DNA of 21,751 nucleotides from an uncultured Prevotella sp. (GCA_937880835.1 CALGRN010000166.1:1-21751); one strand, 5' to 3'; positions 14,380 through 21,212 are shown, numbered from the stretch's first letter. Program-made: numbers and translations. The notes: generated by a model from the sequence alone, not told the origin.

Positions 14380-15830
14380 ATGAGTGAGATAAAGAATTTA
14401 AATCCGGAAAGTGTATGGCGTAACTTCTATGAGTTGACACAAGTTCCTCGTCCGTCAGGTCATTTGAAGCCTGTTCAGAACTTGACTTTGCCAAGCGAGT
14501 AGGAGTAGAAGCATTTGTTGATTCTGCTGATAACATCATCATGCGTAAGCCTGCTACACCGGGAATGGAGAACCGTAAGGGCATAATATTGCAGGCTCAC
14601 ATGGACATGGTGCCTCAAAAAGCACCGGAAAGCAATCATAACTTCGAGACCGATCCTATTGAAACATGGATTGACGGCGAGTGGGTTAAAGCGAAAAACA
14701 CTACTCTCGGAGCTGACAACGGTATGGGATTGGCTGCTATTCTGGCTGTAATGGAGGCGAAAGACTTAAAACATGGTCCGATAGAAGGACTTATCACTGC
14801 CGATGAAGAGACCGGTATGTTCGGAGCAAACGCACTCGAATCCGGTATATTGAAAGGCGATATATTGTTCAATCTCGACTCTGAGACATGGGGCAAGTTC
14901 GTTATCGGAAGTGCCGGAGGTATTGACTTTACAGCAGAGCTCGACTATCAGGAGGTTGCAACAGATGCCGAAGATGTTGCATTGAAAGTTACTTTGAAAG
15001 GTATGAAGGGCGGACATTCAGGTCTTGAAATACATGAAGGTCGCGGAAACGCAAACAAAATGATGGCTCGTTTCGTTTACAATGCTATAAAGAACTTCGA
15101 GTGTCGTCTTGCAACTTGGCACGGAGGAAACATGCGCAATGCCATTCCGTTCAAGGCAGAGGTTGTTCTCACCATGCCGAAAGAAAATGTTGAGGCAATA
15201 AAGGAGAATATAGAGGAATGGAAAGAGTTGTTCAACGATGAATATAAAGGTATTGAGAATGTTGTTGAATTCTTCGCAGAAGAAGTGGAAACGCCGAAGA
15301 ATGAAGTGCCGGTAGAAGTACAGGACAATCTTATCAATGCCATATATGCTTGCCACAACGGCGTAATTCGCATGATACCTGCTTATCCTAATGTCGTTGA
15401 GACATCTTCAAACCTTGCCATAATCAATATCGAAGGCGGCAAGGCAGAGATACAGATACTTGCAAGAAGTTCTCGCGAGGACATGAAACAATACATCGTT
15501 GAGACTCTCGAATGCTGCTTCAACATGGCAGGAATGAAGGTTGAGACAAGCGGAAGCTATGGCGGTTGGGACCCGAATCCTGATAGTGAGATACTCCATG
15601 TCATGCTTAAAAAGTATAAAGAGATGTTCAGCGAGGATGGTATAATACAGGTTGATCATGCCGGTTTGGAATGTTCAATAATATTGGGCAAGTATCCTCA
15701 TCTCGACGTTGTATCGTTCGGACCGACTATCCGCAGCCCGCACACAAGCACGGAACGCTGCTTGATACCTACGGTAGAGCCTTTCTGGAATTTGTTGAAG
15801 AAGGCTTTGGAAGACGCTCCGGTTAAGTAA
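14380..15830 (+). pseudogene. pepD: Aminoacyl-histidine dipeptidase (PepD, peptidase M20C), frameshifted near its N-terminus
   Basis: ATG at 14380 opens MSEIKNLNPESVWRNFYELTQVPRPSGHLKPVQN, the normal PepD N-terminus, but the frame hits a stop at 14500-14502. The family sequence resumes in another frame at GAC 14484 (DFAKRVGVEAFVDSADN) and runs unbroken to 15830. Alignment with family members as I remember them suggests three residues are missing, fitting a 7-bp loss at about 14482-14484. The rest is intact: metal and catalytic motifs LQAHMDM, TLGADNGMG, DEETGMFGA, NLDSE and a C-terminal SPHTSTER. PepD is a zinc dipeptidase cleaving unspecific dipeptides such as Xaa-His. The largest remaining frame with an ATG is 14541-15830 (429 residues, MRKPATPGMENRKG), which lacks ~56 N-terminal residues. 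It could be a real decay event, strain variation or a sequence error. Confidence 0.88.
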
Positions 15831-15858
15831 AGAACTCGGTTTTATTGTTAATAGTAAG

Positions 15859-15911
15859 CTCACACTGTCTGTTGTTCCGTATGTGCGGAATGATGATAGT
15901 GTGAGTTTTTT
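15859..15911 (+). terminator. Intrinsic terminator of pepD
   Basis: CTCACACT (15859-15866) pairs with AGTGTGAG (15898-15905), with an inner TTCCG/CGGAA hairpin, followed by TTTTTT. It lies 29 nt after the pepD stop. Confidence 0.85.
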
Positions 15912-16015
15912 ATGTTATAGCAGGAACGATATTATAATCATATCGCAGACTTGAATGTTTGCGGAATATGTATTTTTATTTTACAAAAAAACGACAGTAT
16001 CGTTTCTGCAATTCA

Positions 16016-16127
16016 TTTTCTATTGTTTTGAGTTTCAAAAGCTATCCTTTTACATCTCAAAACAATAGCTTTTACACGCTGAAAGGATAGCTTTTGAAAC
16101 GGCATTTGTAATGTTTTGACATTCAGG
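16016..16127 (+). repeat. 22-bp-phased intergenic repeat, element 4 (four units plus tail)
   Basis: Unit cores start at 16019 (TCTATTG, degenerate), 16041 (GCTATCC), 16063 (CAATAGC) and 16085 (GGATAGC), each 22 bp apart. The boundary arms are units 2 and 4: 16032-16050 and 16082-16100 form a perfect 19-bp inverted repeat. Unit 1 lies outside the left arm, as in element 1. The tail after CTTTTGAAA (16091-16099) contains TTTGTAATGTTTTGACATTC then AGG. Confidence 0.9.
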
Positions 16128-16472
16128 CAGATACAAGCTGCATCCTTGTTGTGTTATTGCCGTTAATGGGAATAATATATTTTTACAATCTCAAATACTG
16201 CAGACGATACGCGAGATATGTTTATATATGCATGACAAAGGGCATGACTCTTTGTCATGACGATAACTCTTAATGGCTATAAAGCATGCGCACATGTACA
16301 TCGAGCGACTGTATCGGAATGATTTTTTAATAAGAATGAATTTTCTTATTGTTTCAAACGTCATTACTTATGATGCTGCAAGCATCACGCAAAATCTCGT
16401 ATCAGCTCTTGAAATTCAATATTATTTTATATTACAAAAGCATGAAACGGATAAAAAAGACGCATAATACAG

Positions 16473-16503
16473 TTTGCTTTTCAATTTTATTTTATTAATT
16501 TTG
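16473..16503 (+). promoter_or_regulatory. Promoter of the corA transcript
   Basis: TTTG (16473-16476), 19-nt spacer, TAATTTTG (16496-16503), a full consensus match. Transcription would start near 16510, giving a leader of ~120 nt that contains the short frame at 16533 and the hairpin arms. Confidence 0.8.
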
Positions 16504-16532
16504 CACCCGAAAACCAAATCATTAATAGAAAA

Positions 16533-16574
16533 ATGGACGATTATCACGCCGAAAACAACGAATTTAAAGCGTGA
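16533..16574 (+). CDS. Putative 13-residue leader peptide of corA
   Basis: ATG at 16533 encodes MDDYHAENNEFKA and ends at TGA 16572-16574, about 23 nt after the predicted transcription start. It is acidic at its start (Asp2-Asp3). Its stop codon lies inside the first arm of the corA leader hairpin system, so a ribosome at the stop would cover that arm. It is in a different frame from corA, so it is not a broken CorA N-terminus. The reading as a regulatory leader peptide is inferred from position. Confidence 0.5.
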   Translation: MDDYHAENNEFKA

Positions 16575-16632
16575 GGAATAGCATGGTTTGCTAATCCTCA
16601 CAGTTGAGTATTAATCTATGGAGGATTAGCAA
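16571..16632 (+). promoter_or_regulatory. corA leader with two mutually exclusive hairpins controlling the ribosome-binding site
   Basis: Arm 1 GTGAGGAATAGCA (16571-16583) pairs with arm 2 TGCTAATCCTCAC (16589-16601) at 12 of 13 positions. Arm 2 as TTGCTAATCCTC (16588-16599) also pairs perfectly over 12 bp with arm 3 GAGGATTAGCAA (16621-16632), which ends at the base before the corA ATG and includes the GGAGG ribosome-binding site. The 1:2 hairpin frees corA; the 2:3 hairpin buries its start region. A ribosome finishing the 13-codon frame would block arm 1 and favour the closed form. Confidence 0.6.
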
Positions 16633-17559
16633 ATGAAAACATATTGGAACATTACAGAAAAACTCAATGCCATAAACGAATGGCAACCTAACTGTTGGGT
16701 ACAGGTAACTTGTCCTACCGAAGAAGACCAGCAGGAACTCGAAGAGAGATTTCAGATACCCGATTACTTTTTCTCTGACATAAGCGATACCGATGAGCGG
16801 GCGCGCTATGAATATGACGACGGATGGATGCTTATCATACTTCGCATACCCTATGTTAAGGAAATAAGAAGCAGAACACCTTATACGACAGTGCCGCTGG
16901 GTATAATACACAAACGCGACGTGACGATAACGGTATGTTACTACGAGACAAACATGATGATAGACTTCGTGAGCTATCAGCAGAAACGAAGCGAAGGATT
17001 TACCGATTACGTGGATCTTATCTTCCGTTTGTTCCTCTCCTCCGCCGTGTGGTATCTGAAACGGCTTAAACAAATAAACACTCTTATTGACAAGGCGAAG
17101 CGCAATCTTGACAAGGAAGTGAACAACGAGAGCCTGATAGGGCTTAGCAGACTGCAAGATTCGCTTACTTATTTCACCACATCCATAAGAGGAAACGAGA
17201 ACCTTCTTGCGAAATTGAAGTTCAAACTGCAAGTGGATGAGTTGGATGCAGACCTCATCGAAGACGTGAACATTGAGATGACGCAGGCAAGAGAGACTAC
17301 AAGCATATACTCAGACATCCTCGAATCTACAATGGATACGTATTCAAGCATCATCAACAACAACATGAACACGATAATGCGAACGCTCACTTCGGTGTCA
17401 ATAATACTGATGTTTCCCACTCTCATCGCGTCCTTGTTCGGCATGAACCTTGTTAACGGAATGGAAGAGTCTAAGTTAGGATTTCCGATAGCAATGGTAT
17501 TGTCTGTTTTTGTTTCTGGTGTGTCGTGGTGGATTTTAAAGCATAAACGACTCATTTAA
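16633..17559 (+). CDS. corA: CorA-family magnesium transporter
   Basis: 308 residues. CorA forms a pentameric inner-membrane channel for Mg2+ (also Co2+, Ni2+). The long cytoplasmic N-terminal part (~1-245) is acidic and helical, followed by two C-terminal membrane helices (~250-270 and ~285-303). The selectivity motif GMN is at ~269-271 (LFGMNLVNGME), followed by the short acidic loop typical of CorA. The C-terminus ends with basic KHKRLI on the cytoplasmic side. ATG 16633 is fixed by MKTYWNITEKLNAINEWQPNCW, which matches Bacteroidota CorA, and by GGAGG 13 nt upstream. Expression is probably controlled through the leader at 16533-16632. Confidence 0.95.
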   Translation: MKTYWNITEKLNAINEWQPNCWVQVTCPTEEDQQELEERFQIPDYFFSDISDTDERARYEYDDGWMLIILRIPYVKEIRSRTPYTTVPLGIIHKRDVTITVCYYETNMMIDFVSYQQKRSEGFTDYVDLIFRLFLSSAVWYLKRLKQINTLIDKAKRNLDKEVNNESLIGLSRLQDSLTYFTTSIRGNENLLAKLKFKLQVDELDADLIEDVNIEMTQARETTSIYSDILESTMDTYSSIINNNMNTIMRTLTSVSIILMFPTLIASLFGMNLVNGMEESKLGFPIAMVLSVFVSGVSWWILKHKRLI

Positions 17560-17613
17560 TGGCTTTTTTTGCAAAAAAAACATTATAAATTAGGTAAATA
17601 CAATTATTTTCAT

Positions 17614-17621
17614 TAAGTTTG
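17614..17621 (+). promoter_or_regulatory. -7 promoter element of the DUF349 gene
   Basis: TAAGTTTG matches TAnnTTTG; transcription would start near 17628. No clear TTTG is found 19-21 nt upstream. The gene therefore probably has its own promoter separate from corA. Confidence 0.55.
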
Positions 17622-17669
17622 CACGATATATTATAAGTTGGAAATCGACTCATAAACTAAAAAAGTGAA

Positions 17670-19607
17670 ATGATGGACTCTCAAGAAAATACCCTTAATC
17701 AGGGAACGTTGGAACAAGAGAACGAGGTAAATGAAACCGTAAAAGATGCTGAACAGACCGTTGAGGCTGTTTCGGAGAATGTTGAAAGTACCGAATCTCA
17801 AGTAGAAACAAATAGCGAGGAAACTCCCGTAAAAGAACACGAGGACAATGAAAAGGAATCCGAAAAGAAAAAAGAGGATGCCTTGAAGAATACTTATGCA
17901 ACAAAGCAGGAGGTATTGGAACGTGTAAACGAAATAGCACATTCTGACGAAATGCCTGACAAAGAAGAGGTGGACAACTTGAAAACCATTTTCTATAAAC
18001 TTCATACAGCCGAAAGAGAGGCTCAACAGAAAGCTTATCTCGATGCAGGTGGCAACCCGGAAGAATATCACGTATTGCCCGATGAGATTGAAGAGAGATT
18101 CAAAGCGGAGATGAGCGTGATAAAGGAAAAGCGTTCAAAGGTCTTTCATGAGCAGGAAGAAGAGAAACAGAACAATCTGAAACGCAAACTCGAAATAATC
18201 GAAAAAATAAAGTTTATGGCTACTTCTCCGGAAGAAGCAAATAAATCTTATCAGGAATTTAAGCGTCTGCAACAGGATTGGAAGGATATTAAAGCAGTCC
18301 CGGCAGATAAGGCTAACGAGCTTTGGAGAAACTATCAGTTGTATGTAGAGCAATTCTATGACCTGCTGAAACTTAACCACGAGGCTCGCGAATATGACTT
18401 CAAGAAGAACTTGGAAGCAAAGACAAAGCTCTGCGAAGCAGCAGAACGACTGGCTGAGGAGAACGATGTCATAAGTGCATTTCATCAGTTGCAGGAGCTT
18501 CATCAGCAATATCGTGAGATAGGACCTGTATCCAAAGAGCTCAGAGAAGAAATATGGTTGCGGTTCAAAGCGGCTTCAACGATTGTCAACAAACGTCACC
18601 AACAGCACTTCGATGAGTTGCGCGCAAAGGAAGAAGAGAACCTTGCAAAGAAGACATTGCTGTGCGAAAAGGTTGAAGAAATCGCAAAAATGGAAAACAA
18701 AGGTGCTGCCGACTGGGAGAAACACACTAAGGAAATCATATCCATACAGGCAGAATGGAAGACCATCGGCTTTGCTCCGCAGAAGATGAACGTTAAGATC
18801 TTTGAACGTTTCCGTACTGCTTGTGATGACTTCTTCGGTCGTAAGACAGAGTTCTTTAAAGTCTTAAAGGAGCGTTTTGCAGAGAATGCAGAAAAGAAGA
18901 GAGCCCTTGTAGAGCAGGCAAATGAACTGAAAGACAGCAAAGATTGGAAGGCTACATCTGCCAAATTGATTGAACTTCAAAAGGAATGGAAGAAGATCGG
19001 AATGGTGCCTAAAAAGCTTGGAGACAAGCTTTGGGAAGATTTTATCGGTGCTTGCAATCACTTCTTCGAGGCAAGAAATGCTGCTAATTCGGGCACTCGC
19101 AATGAAGAGCATGCCAATCTTGGCAAGAAACGCGATATAATAGATAAGCTGAAAGCCCTTGCAGAAGAGGTAAATGACAACATACAAGAGAATGTTCAGA
19201 AACTCGTAGAGGAATATAATACAATAGGACACGTACCTTATAAAGAGAAAGATAAAATCTACAAAGAGTATCACGACATTCTTGACAAACTGTATAAGGA
19301 ATTGAATGTGTCAGTGGCACGCCGTCGTTTGGACAACTTCAAGAACAATTTGAAGAGCATGGCTAAGCGAGGTGAGGATGTTCTTGACAACGAACGAGGA
19401 AGACTTCTGCGTCGTTACGAACAGATAAAACAAGAAGTTCAGACTTATGAGAATAATCTCGGCTTCCTCAATGCTGCAAGCAAGAAAGGCAACAGTCTTA
19501 TAGATGAGATGAATCGGAAGGTTCAGAAGCTGAAAGATGATATGGAACTCGTTAAGCAGAAGATAAAAGCTATCGATGCAGAGAACAAAGACGAGGAGAA
19601 AGAATAA
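17670..19607 (+). CDS. DUF349 repeat protein, five copies, highly charged and helical
   Basis: 645 residues. The N-terminal ~75 residues are acidic and low-complexity (E, N, T, V, S rich). Five DUF349-type repeats follow, each with a W/Y...IG.VP core: QQDWKDIKAVP (~200), HQQYREIGPVS (~276), QAEWKTIGFAP (~360), QKEWKKIGMVP (~440) and VEEYNTIGHVP (~515), spaced ~75-85 residues. The C-terminal ~100 residues are coiled coil (RRLLRRYEQIKQEVQTYENNLGFL...). No signal peptide or membrane segment, so it is cytoplasmic. The family is common in Bacteroidota, with no established biochemical function known to me; the repeats look like scaffolding. Start at ATG 17670 or the adjacent 17673. A terminator lies 4 nt after the stop. 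Confidence 0.9.
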   Translation: MMDSQENTLNQGTLEQENEVNETVKDAEQTVEAVSENVESTESQVETNSEETPVKEHEDNEKESEKKKEDALKNTYATKQEVLERVNEIAHSDEMPDKEEVDNLKTIFYKLHTAEREAQQKAYLDAGGNPEEYHVLPDEIEERFKAEMSVIKEKRSKVFHEQEEEKQNNLKRKLEIIEKIKFMATSPEEANKSYQEFKRLQQDWKDIKAVPADKANELWRNYQLYVEQFYDLLKLNHEAREYDFKKNLEAKTKLCEAAERLAEENDVISAFHQLQELHQQYREIGPVSKELREEIWLRFKAASTIVNKRHQQHFDELRAKEEENLAKKTLLCEKVEEIAKMENKGAADWEKHTKEIISIQAEWKTIGFAPQKMNVKIFERFRTACDDFFGRKTEFFKVLKERFAENAEKKRALVEQANELKDSKDWKATSAKLIELQKEWKKIGMVPKKLGDKLWEDFIGACNHFFEARNAANSGTRNEEHANLGKKRDIIDKLKALAEEVNDNIQENVQKLVEEYNTIGHVPYKEKDKIYKEYHDILDKLYKELNVSVARRRLDNFKNNLKSMAKRGEDVLDNERGRLLRRYEQIKQEVQTYENNLGFLNAASKKGNSLIDEMNRKVQKLKDDMELVKQKIKAIDAENKDEEKE

Positions 19608-19610
19608 CAG

Positions 19611-19646
19611 AGAATGGCGGACATTTTGTCCGCCATTCTTGTTTTA
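19611..19646 (+). terminator. Intrinsic terminator of the DUF349 gene
   Basis: AGAATGGCGGACA (19611-19623) pairs perfectly with TGTCCGCCATTCT (19627-19639), loop TTT, followed by TGTTTTAT. It begins 4 nt after the stop codon. Confidence 0.9.
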
Positions 19647-19681
19647 TACAGTTTGTTTTTAAGGCATTGAAGATATAAAAT

Positions 19682-19724
19682 AAAACTCCCTGCAACAGTC
19701 ATAATGATGTTGCAGGGAGTTTTT
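19682..19724 (-). terminator. Terminator of rpsO, also usable from the other direction
   Basis: AAAACTCCCTGCAACA (19682-19697) pairs perfectly with TGTTGCAGGGAGTTTT (19708-19723). On the minus strand it is followed by TTTTATTTTA; on the plus strand the T-run is also present. It lies 27 nt after the rpsO stop, between convergent genes. Confidence 0.9.
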
Positions 19725-19750
19725 AATGTCCTTTAAATAAAAACTTAGGA

Positions 19751-20020
19751 TTATCTGCGCAATCCTAATGCTTTGATGATAGCGCGATAACGATTGATAT
19801 CACGGTCATACAAATAATCCAACAGTGCACGACGCTTTCCTACCAATTTGGTCAATGAACGTGCGGTAGTATGATCTTTACGGTGGCTTTTAAGGTGTTC
19901 CGTCAAATGGGAAATACGGTATGAGAACAATGCTATCTGGCTCTCAGCTGAACCAGTATCAGAGTTAGACTTTCCGTATTGTCCAAAGATCTCTTCTTTT
20001 TTTACTTTGTCTAAGTACAT
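19751..20020 (-). CDS. rpsO: 30S ribosomal protein S15
   Basis: 89 residues, the normal size. S15 binds 16S rRNA helices 20-22 early in 30S assembly and contacts the 50S subunit. Family signature: DTGSAESQIALFSYRISHLTEHLKSHRKDHTTARSLTKLVGKRRALLDYLYDRD, with the conserved rRNA-binding His and Asp residues in LKSHRKDH, and a C-terminal RYRAIIKALGLRR. It stands alone with its own -7 box (20065-20072) and terminator. In many bacteria S15 represses its own translation through an mRNA structure; the ~40-nt leader here is AT-rich and shows no obvious mimic. Confidence 0.98.
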   Translation of the reverse strand: MYLDKVKKEEIFGQYGKSNSDTGSAESQIALFSYRISHLTEHLKSHRKDHTTARSLTKLVGKRRALLDYLYDRDINRYRAIIKALGLRR

Positions 20021-20064
20021 AGAACTTTTGTTAATAATTAATGATTTATGCTTTAATGCGGCTG

Positions 20065-20072
20065 CAAAGGTA
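20065..20072 (-). promoter_or_regulatory. -7 promoter element of rpsO
   Basis: TACCTTTG on the minus strand matches TAnnTTTG; transcription would start near 20058. No clear TTTG was seen at the -33 position. Confidence 0.6.
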
Positions 20073-20454
20073 CTGCTTTTTATTCAGAATATAGAATATA
20101 GGGCGCGTCTTTTTTCTGTTTTTAACACTTATGCATGATTAAACATAAGAAAGAGTGCGGAAATCCGGGCGTTGAAGCCTTTATATAGGATATTCTGACA
20201 ATGAACGAAATATTCCCATTCAGGCACAATAATATTATATAAGGTATGTTTATAAAAACCGGAAATAGTTTCTTTTTATTGACGAAAAGGTCTTTTATTG
20301 TAAAAAATATTGATAGAAATCAATATGAAAACAGGTATTTTGAAAGTTGAAAAAAGTGCTTTGAGAGGTCATTCCTGATGCTTTGCTGTTGCAAGAGTAT
20401 TGTTCTTGCATTGCTGTTTCATTGTTTTAGCATCGCAATATGATAATTATTGCA

Positions 20455-20499
20455 TTTCAAAAGTTATCCTTTCGGAATGTAAAACAATAGCTTTTGAAA
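20455..20499 (+). repeat. 22-bp-phased intergenic repeat, element 5 (minimal two-unit form)
   Basis: Only two units, cores at 20463 (GTTATCC) and 20485 (CAATAGC), 22 bp apart. Bounded directly by TTTCAAAAG (20455-20463) and CTTTTGAAA (20491-20499). The tail is poorly conserved; only a TTGACAT piece resembles that of element 4, offset by one base. This looks like the smallest or a decayed form of the element. Confidence 0.75.
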
Positions 20500-20571
20500 A
20501 TACGGATAAATATATTGACATGGTTTTTATACGAAAAATGCTGCTAAGTAATTGTCTTTCAGGATAAAAGA

Positions 20572-20627
20572 AAATACTCGCATGTTTGCGCCGTTTAATG
20601 CTTTCGGCTGCAAATATACGAGTATTT
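20572..20627 (-). other. Long hairpin, possible terminator or end of a small RNA
   Basis: AAATACTCG (20572-20580) pairs with CGAGTATTT (20619-20627). Inside, TTTGCGCCG pairs with CGGCTGCAAA with one bulged base. Read on the minus strand the hairpin is followed by TCTTTTATCC, so it could terminate a minus-strand transcript. It lies ~170 nt after the folK stop, far for a folK terminator. Confidence 0.4.
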
Positions 20628-20798
20628 CGATGCGGTGTAAAATTATTTGATATTATTATTTCTGAAAAATCACGACATTATCAATGTATTTCGAGTCAAG
20701 ACAAATTATGAAAATATTTTTCCTTATATGCTGGAAACCGCTTTAACACACAATGTTTTAAACATTGGCATGCGGCTCATTGCATGCTTTAAGGAGTT

Positions 20799-21212
20799 TC
20801 AGTCCATGATCTCTTTAAGAGGTTTCATTACAAAATCGCGCTCATTCATGAGCGGATGAGGTATTTTAAGGTCAGGCTCATCTATATACAAGTCGTCATA
20901 TCTCAATATATCTATGTCTATTATACGGTCGTGATATTGGTTGTTTTTCGATTTCACGGTGCGCCCCATATTGCGTTCTATATCTTTGCTTGCATTCAAT
21001 ACAGCTTTCGGACTCAACTCTGTGTTCACGCATACTGCTGCATTGACAAACATGTTTTCCGACTTAAACCCCCAAGGTTCGGTAACATAAAAAGCTGATT
21101 GGCGCACAACTGTACCAATCAGCTTATCTATTTCTTCTATCGCTTTATGCAGATTACTCTCTTTGTTACCGAGATTTGTGCCGAGACTCAAATATACTTC
21201 GTGCCTACGCAT
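20799..21212 (-). CDS. folK: 2-amino-4-hydroxy-6-hydroxymethyldihydropteridine pyrophosphokinase (HPPK)
   Basis: 137 residues. FolK transfers pyrophosphate from ATP to 6-hydroxymethyl-dihydropterin in folate synthesis. Motifs: EVYLSLGTNLGNKESNL at the N-terminus, FYVTEPWGF (pterin-binding region), NRxMGR-type NMGRTVKSKNNQYHDRIIDIDILRYDD, with the Mg-binding DIDIL, and HPLMNERDFVMKPLKEI. I chose the ATG at 21212 because it gives MRRHEVYLSLGTN and leaves a 5-nt gap after the queA stop. An ATG at 21254 would overlap queA by 37 nt and add 14 residues before the domain. It is very likely co-transcribed with queA, a pairing I recall from other Bacteroidales. Confidence 0.93.
   Translation of the reverse strand: MRRHEVYLSLGTNLGNKESNLHKAIEEIDKLIGTVVRQSAFYVTEPWGFKSENMFVNAAVCVNTELSPKAVLNASKDIERNMGRTVKSKNNQYHDRIIDIDILRYDDLYIDEPDLKIPHPLMNERDFVMKPLKEIMD

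Larger units (their letters stand above)
15831..16532. other. Gene-free stretch of ~700 bases between pepD and corA
   Basis: It holds the pepD terminator (15859-15911), repeat element 4 (16016-16127) and the corA promoter (16473-16503). At 16234-16260 there is a near-palindromic ATGACAAAGGGCATGACTCTTTGTCAT segment of unknown role. The open frame at 16273-16467 shows no family features and has no promoter or clear ribosome-binding site, so I do not call it. Confidence 0.55.
20021..20798. other. Gene-free stretch of ~780 bases between rpsO and folK
   Basis: The longest gap in the window. It holds the rpsO -7 box (20065-20072), repeat element 5 (20455-20499) and a long hairpin (20572-20627). 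Small inverted repeats lie at ~20392-20410 (TGCAAGA/TCTTGCA) and 20751-20767 (CAATGTTTTAAACATTG). The frame at 20647-20859 shows no family features and overlaps folK. The rest, including 20073-20390, is AT-rich without recognisable content. Confidence 0.55.

Noticed and set aside
2724..16127. The repeat elements as insertion sequences or standard MITEs
   Set aside because: There is no transposase frame, and I could not see matching target-site duplications flanking the TTTCAAAAG/CTTTTGAAA ends. A non-autonomous mobile origin is not excluded, but the sequence does not support calling it.
16273..16467. A 64-codon open frame in the pepD-corA gap
   Set aside because: No ribosome-binding site, promoter or recognisable domain. 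It overlaps the region just before the corA promoter and looks like chance.
16533..16574. The short frame before corA as a frameshifted CorA N-terminus
   Set aside because: The CorA N-terminus from 16633 is complete and typical, and MDDYHAENNEFKA does not resemble it. A leader-peptide reading fits the position better.
17560..17580. TTTTTTTGCAAAAAAA after corA as a terminator
   Set aside because: The stem is only A-T pairs apart from the centre, with no GC-rich part and no separate U-tract.
2724..20499. The phased repeats as CRISPR arrays
   Set aside because: Units are ~15 bp with ~7-bp spacers, change orientation within one element, number only 2-4, and no cas gene is present. This is not a CRISPR layout.
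20751..20787. Palindrome CAATGTTTTAAACATTG and the GCATGC pair as the folK terminator
   Set aside because: The GCATGC stem is only 6 bp with an 8-nt loop, and no clean U-run follows on the minus strand. It is too weak to call.
20021..20798. tRNA or other known RNA gene in the longest gap
   Set aside because: I looked for cloverleaf arms and the GGTTCRANNCC loop sequence in the gaps and found none.
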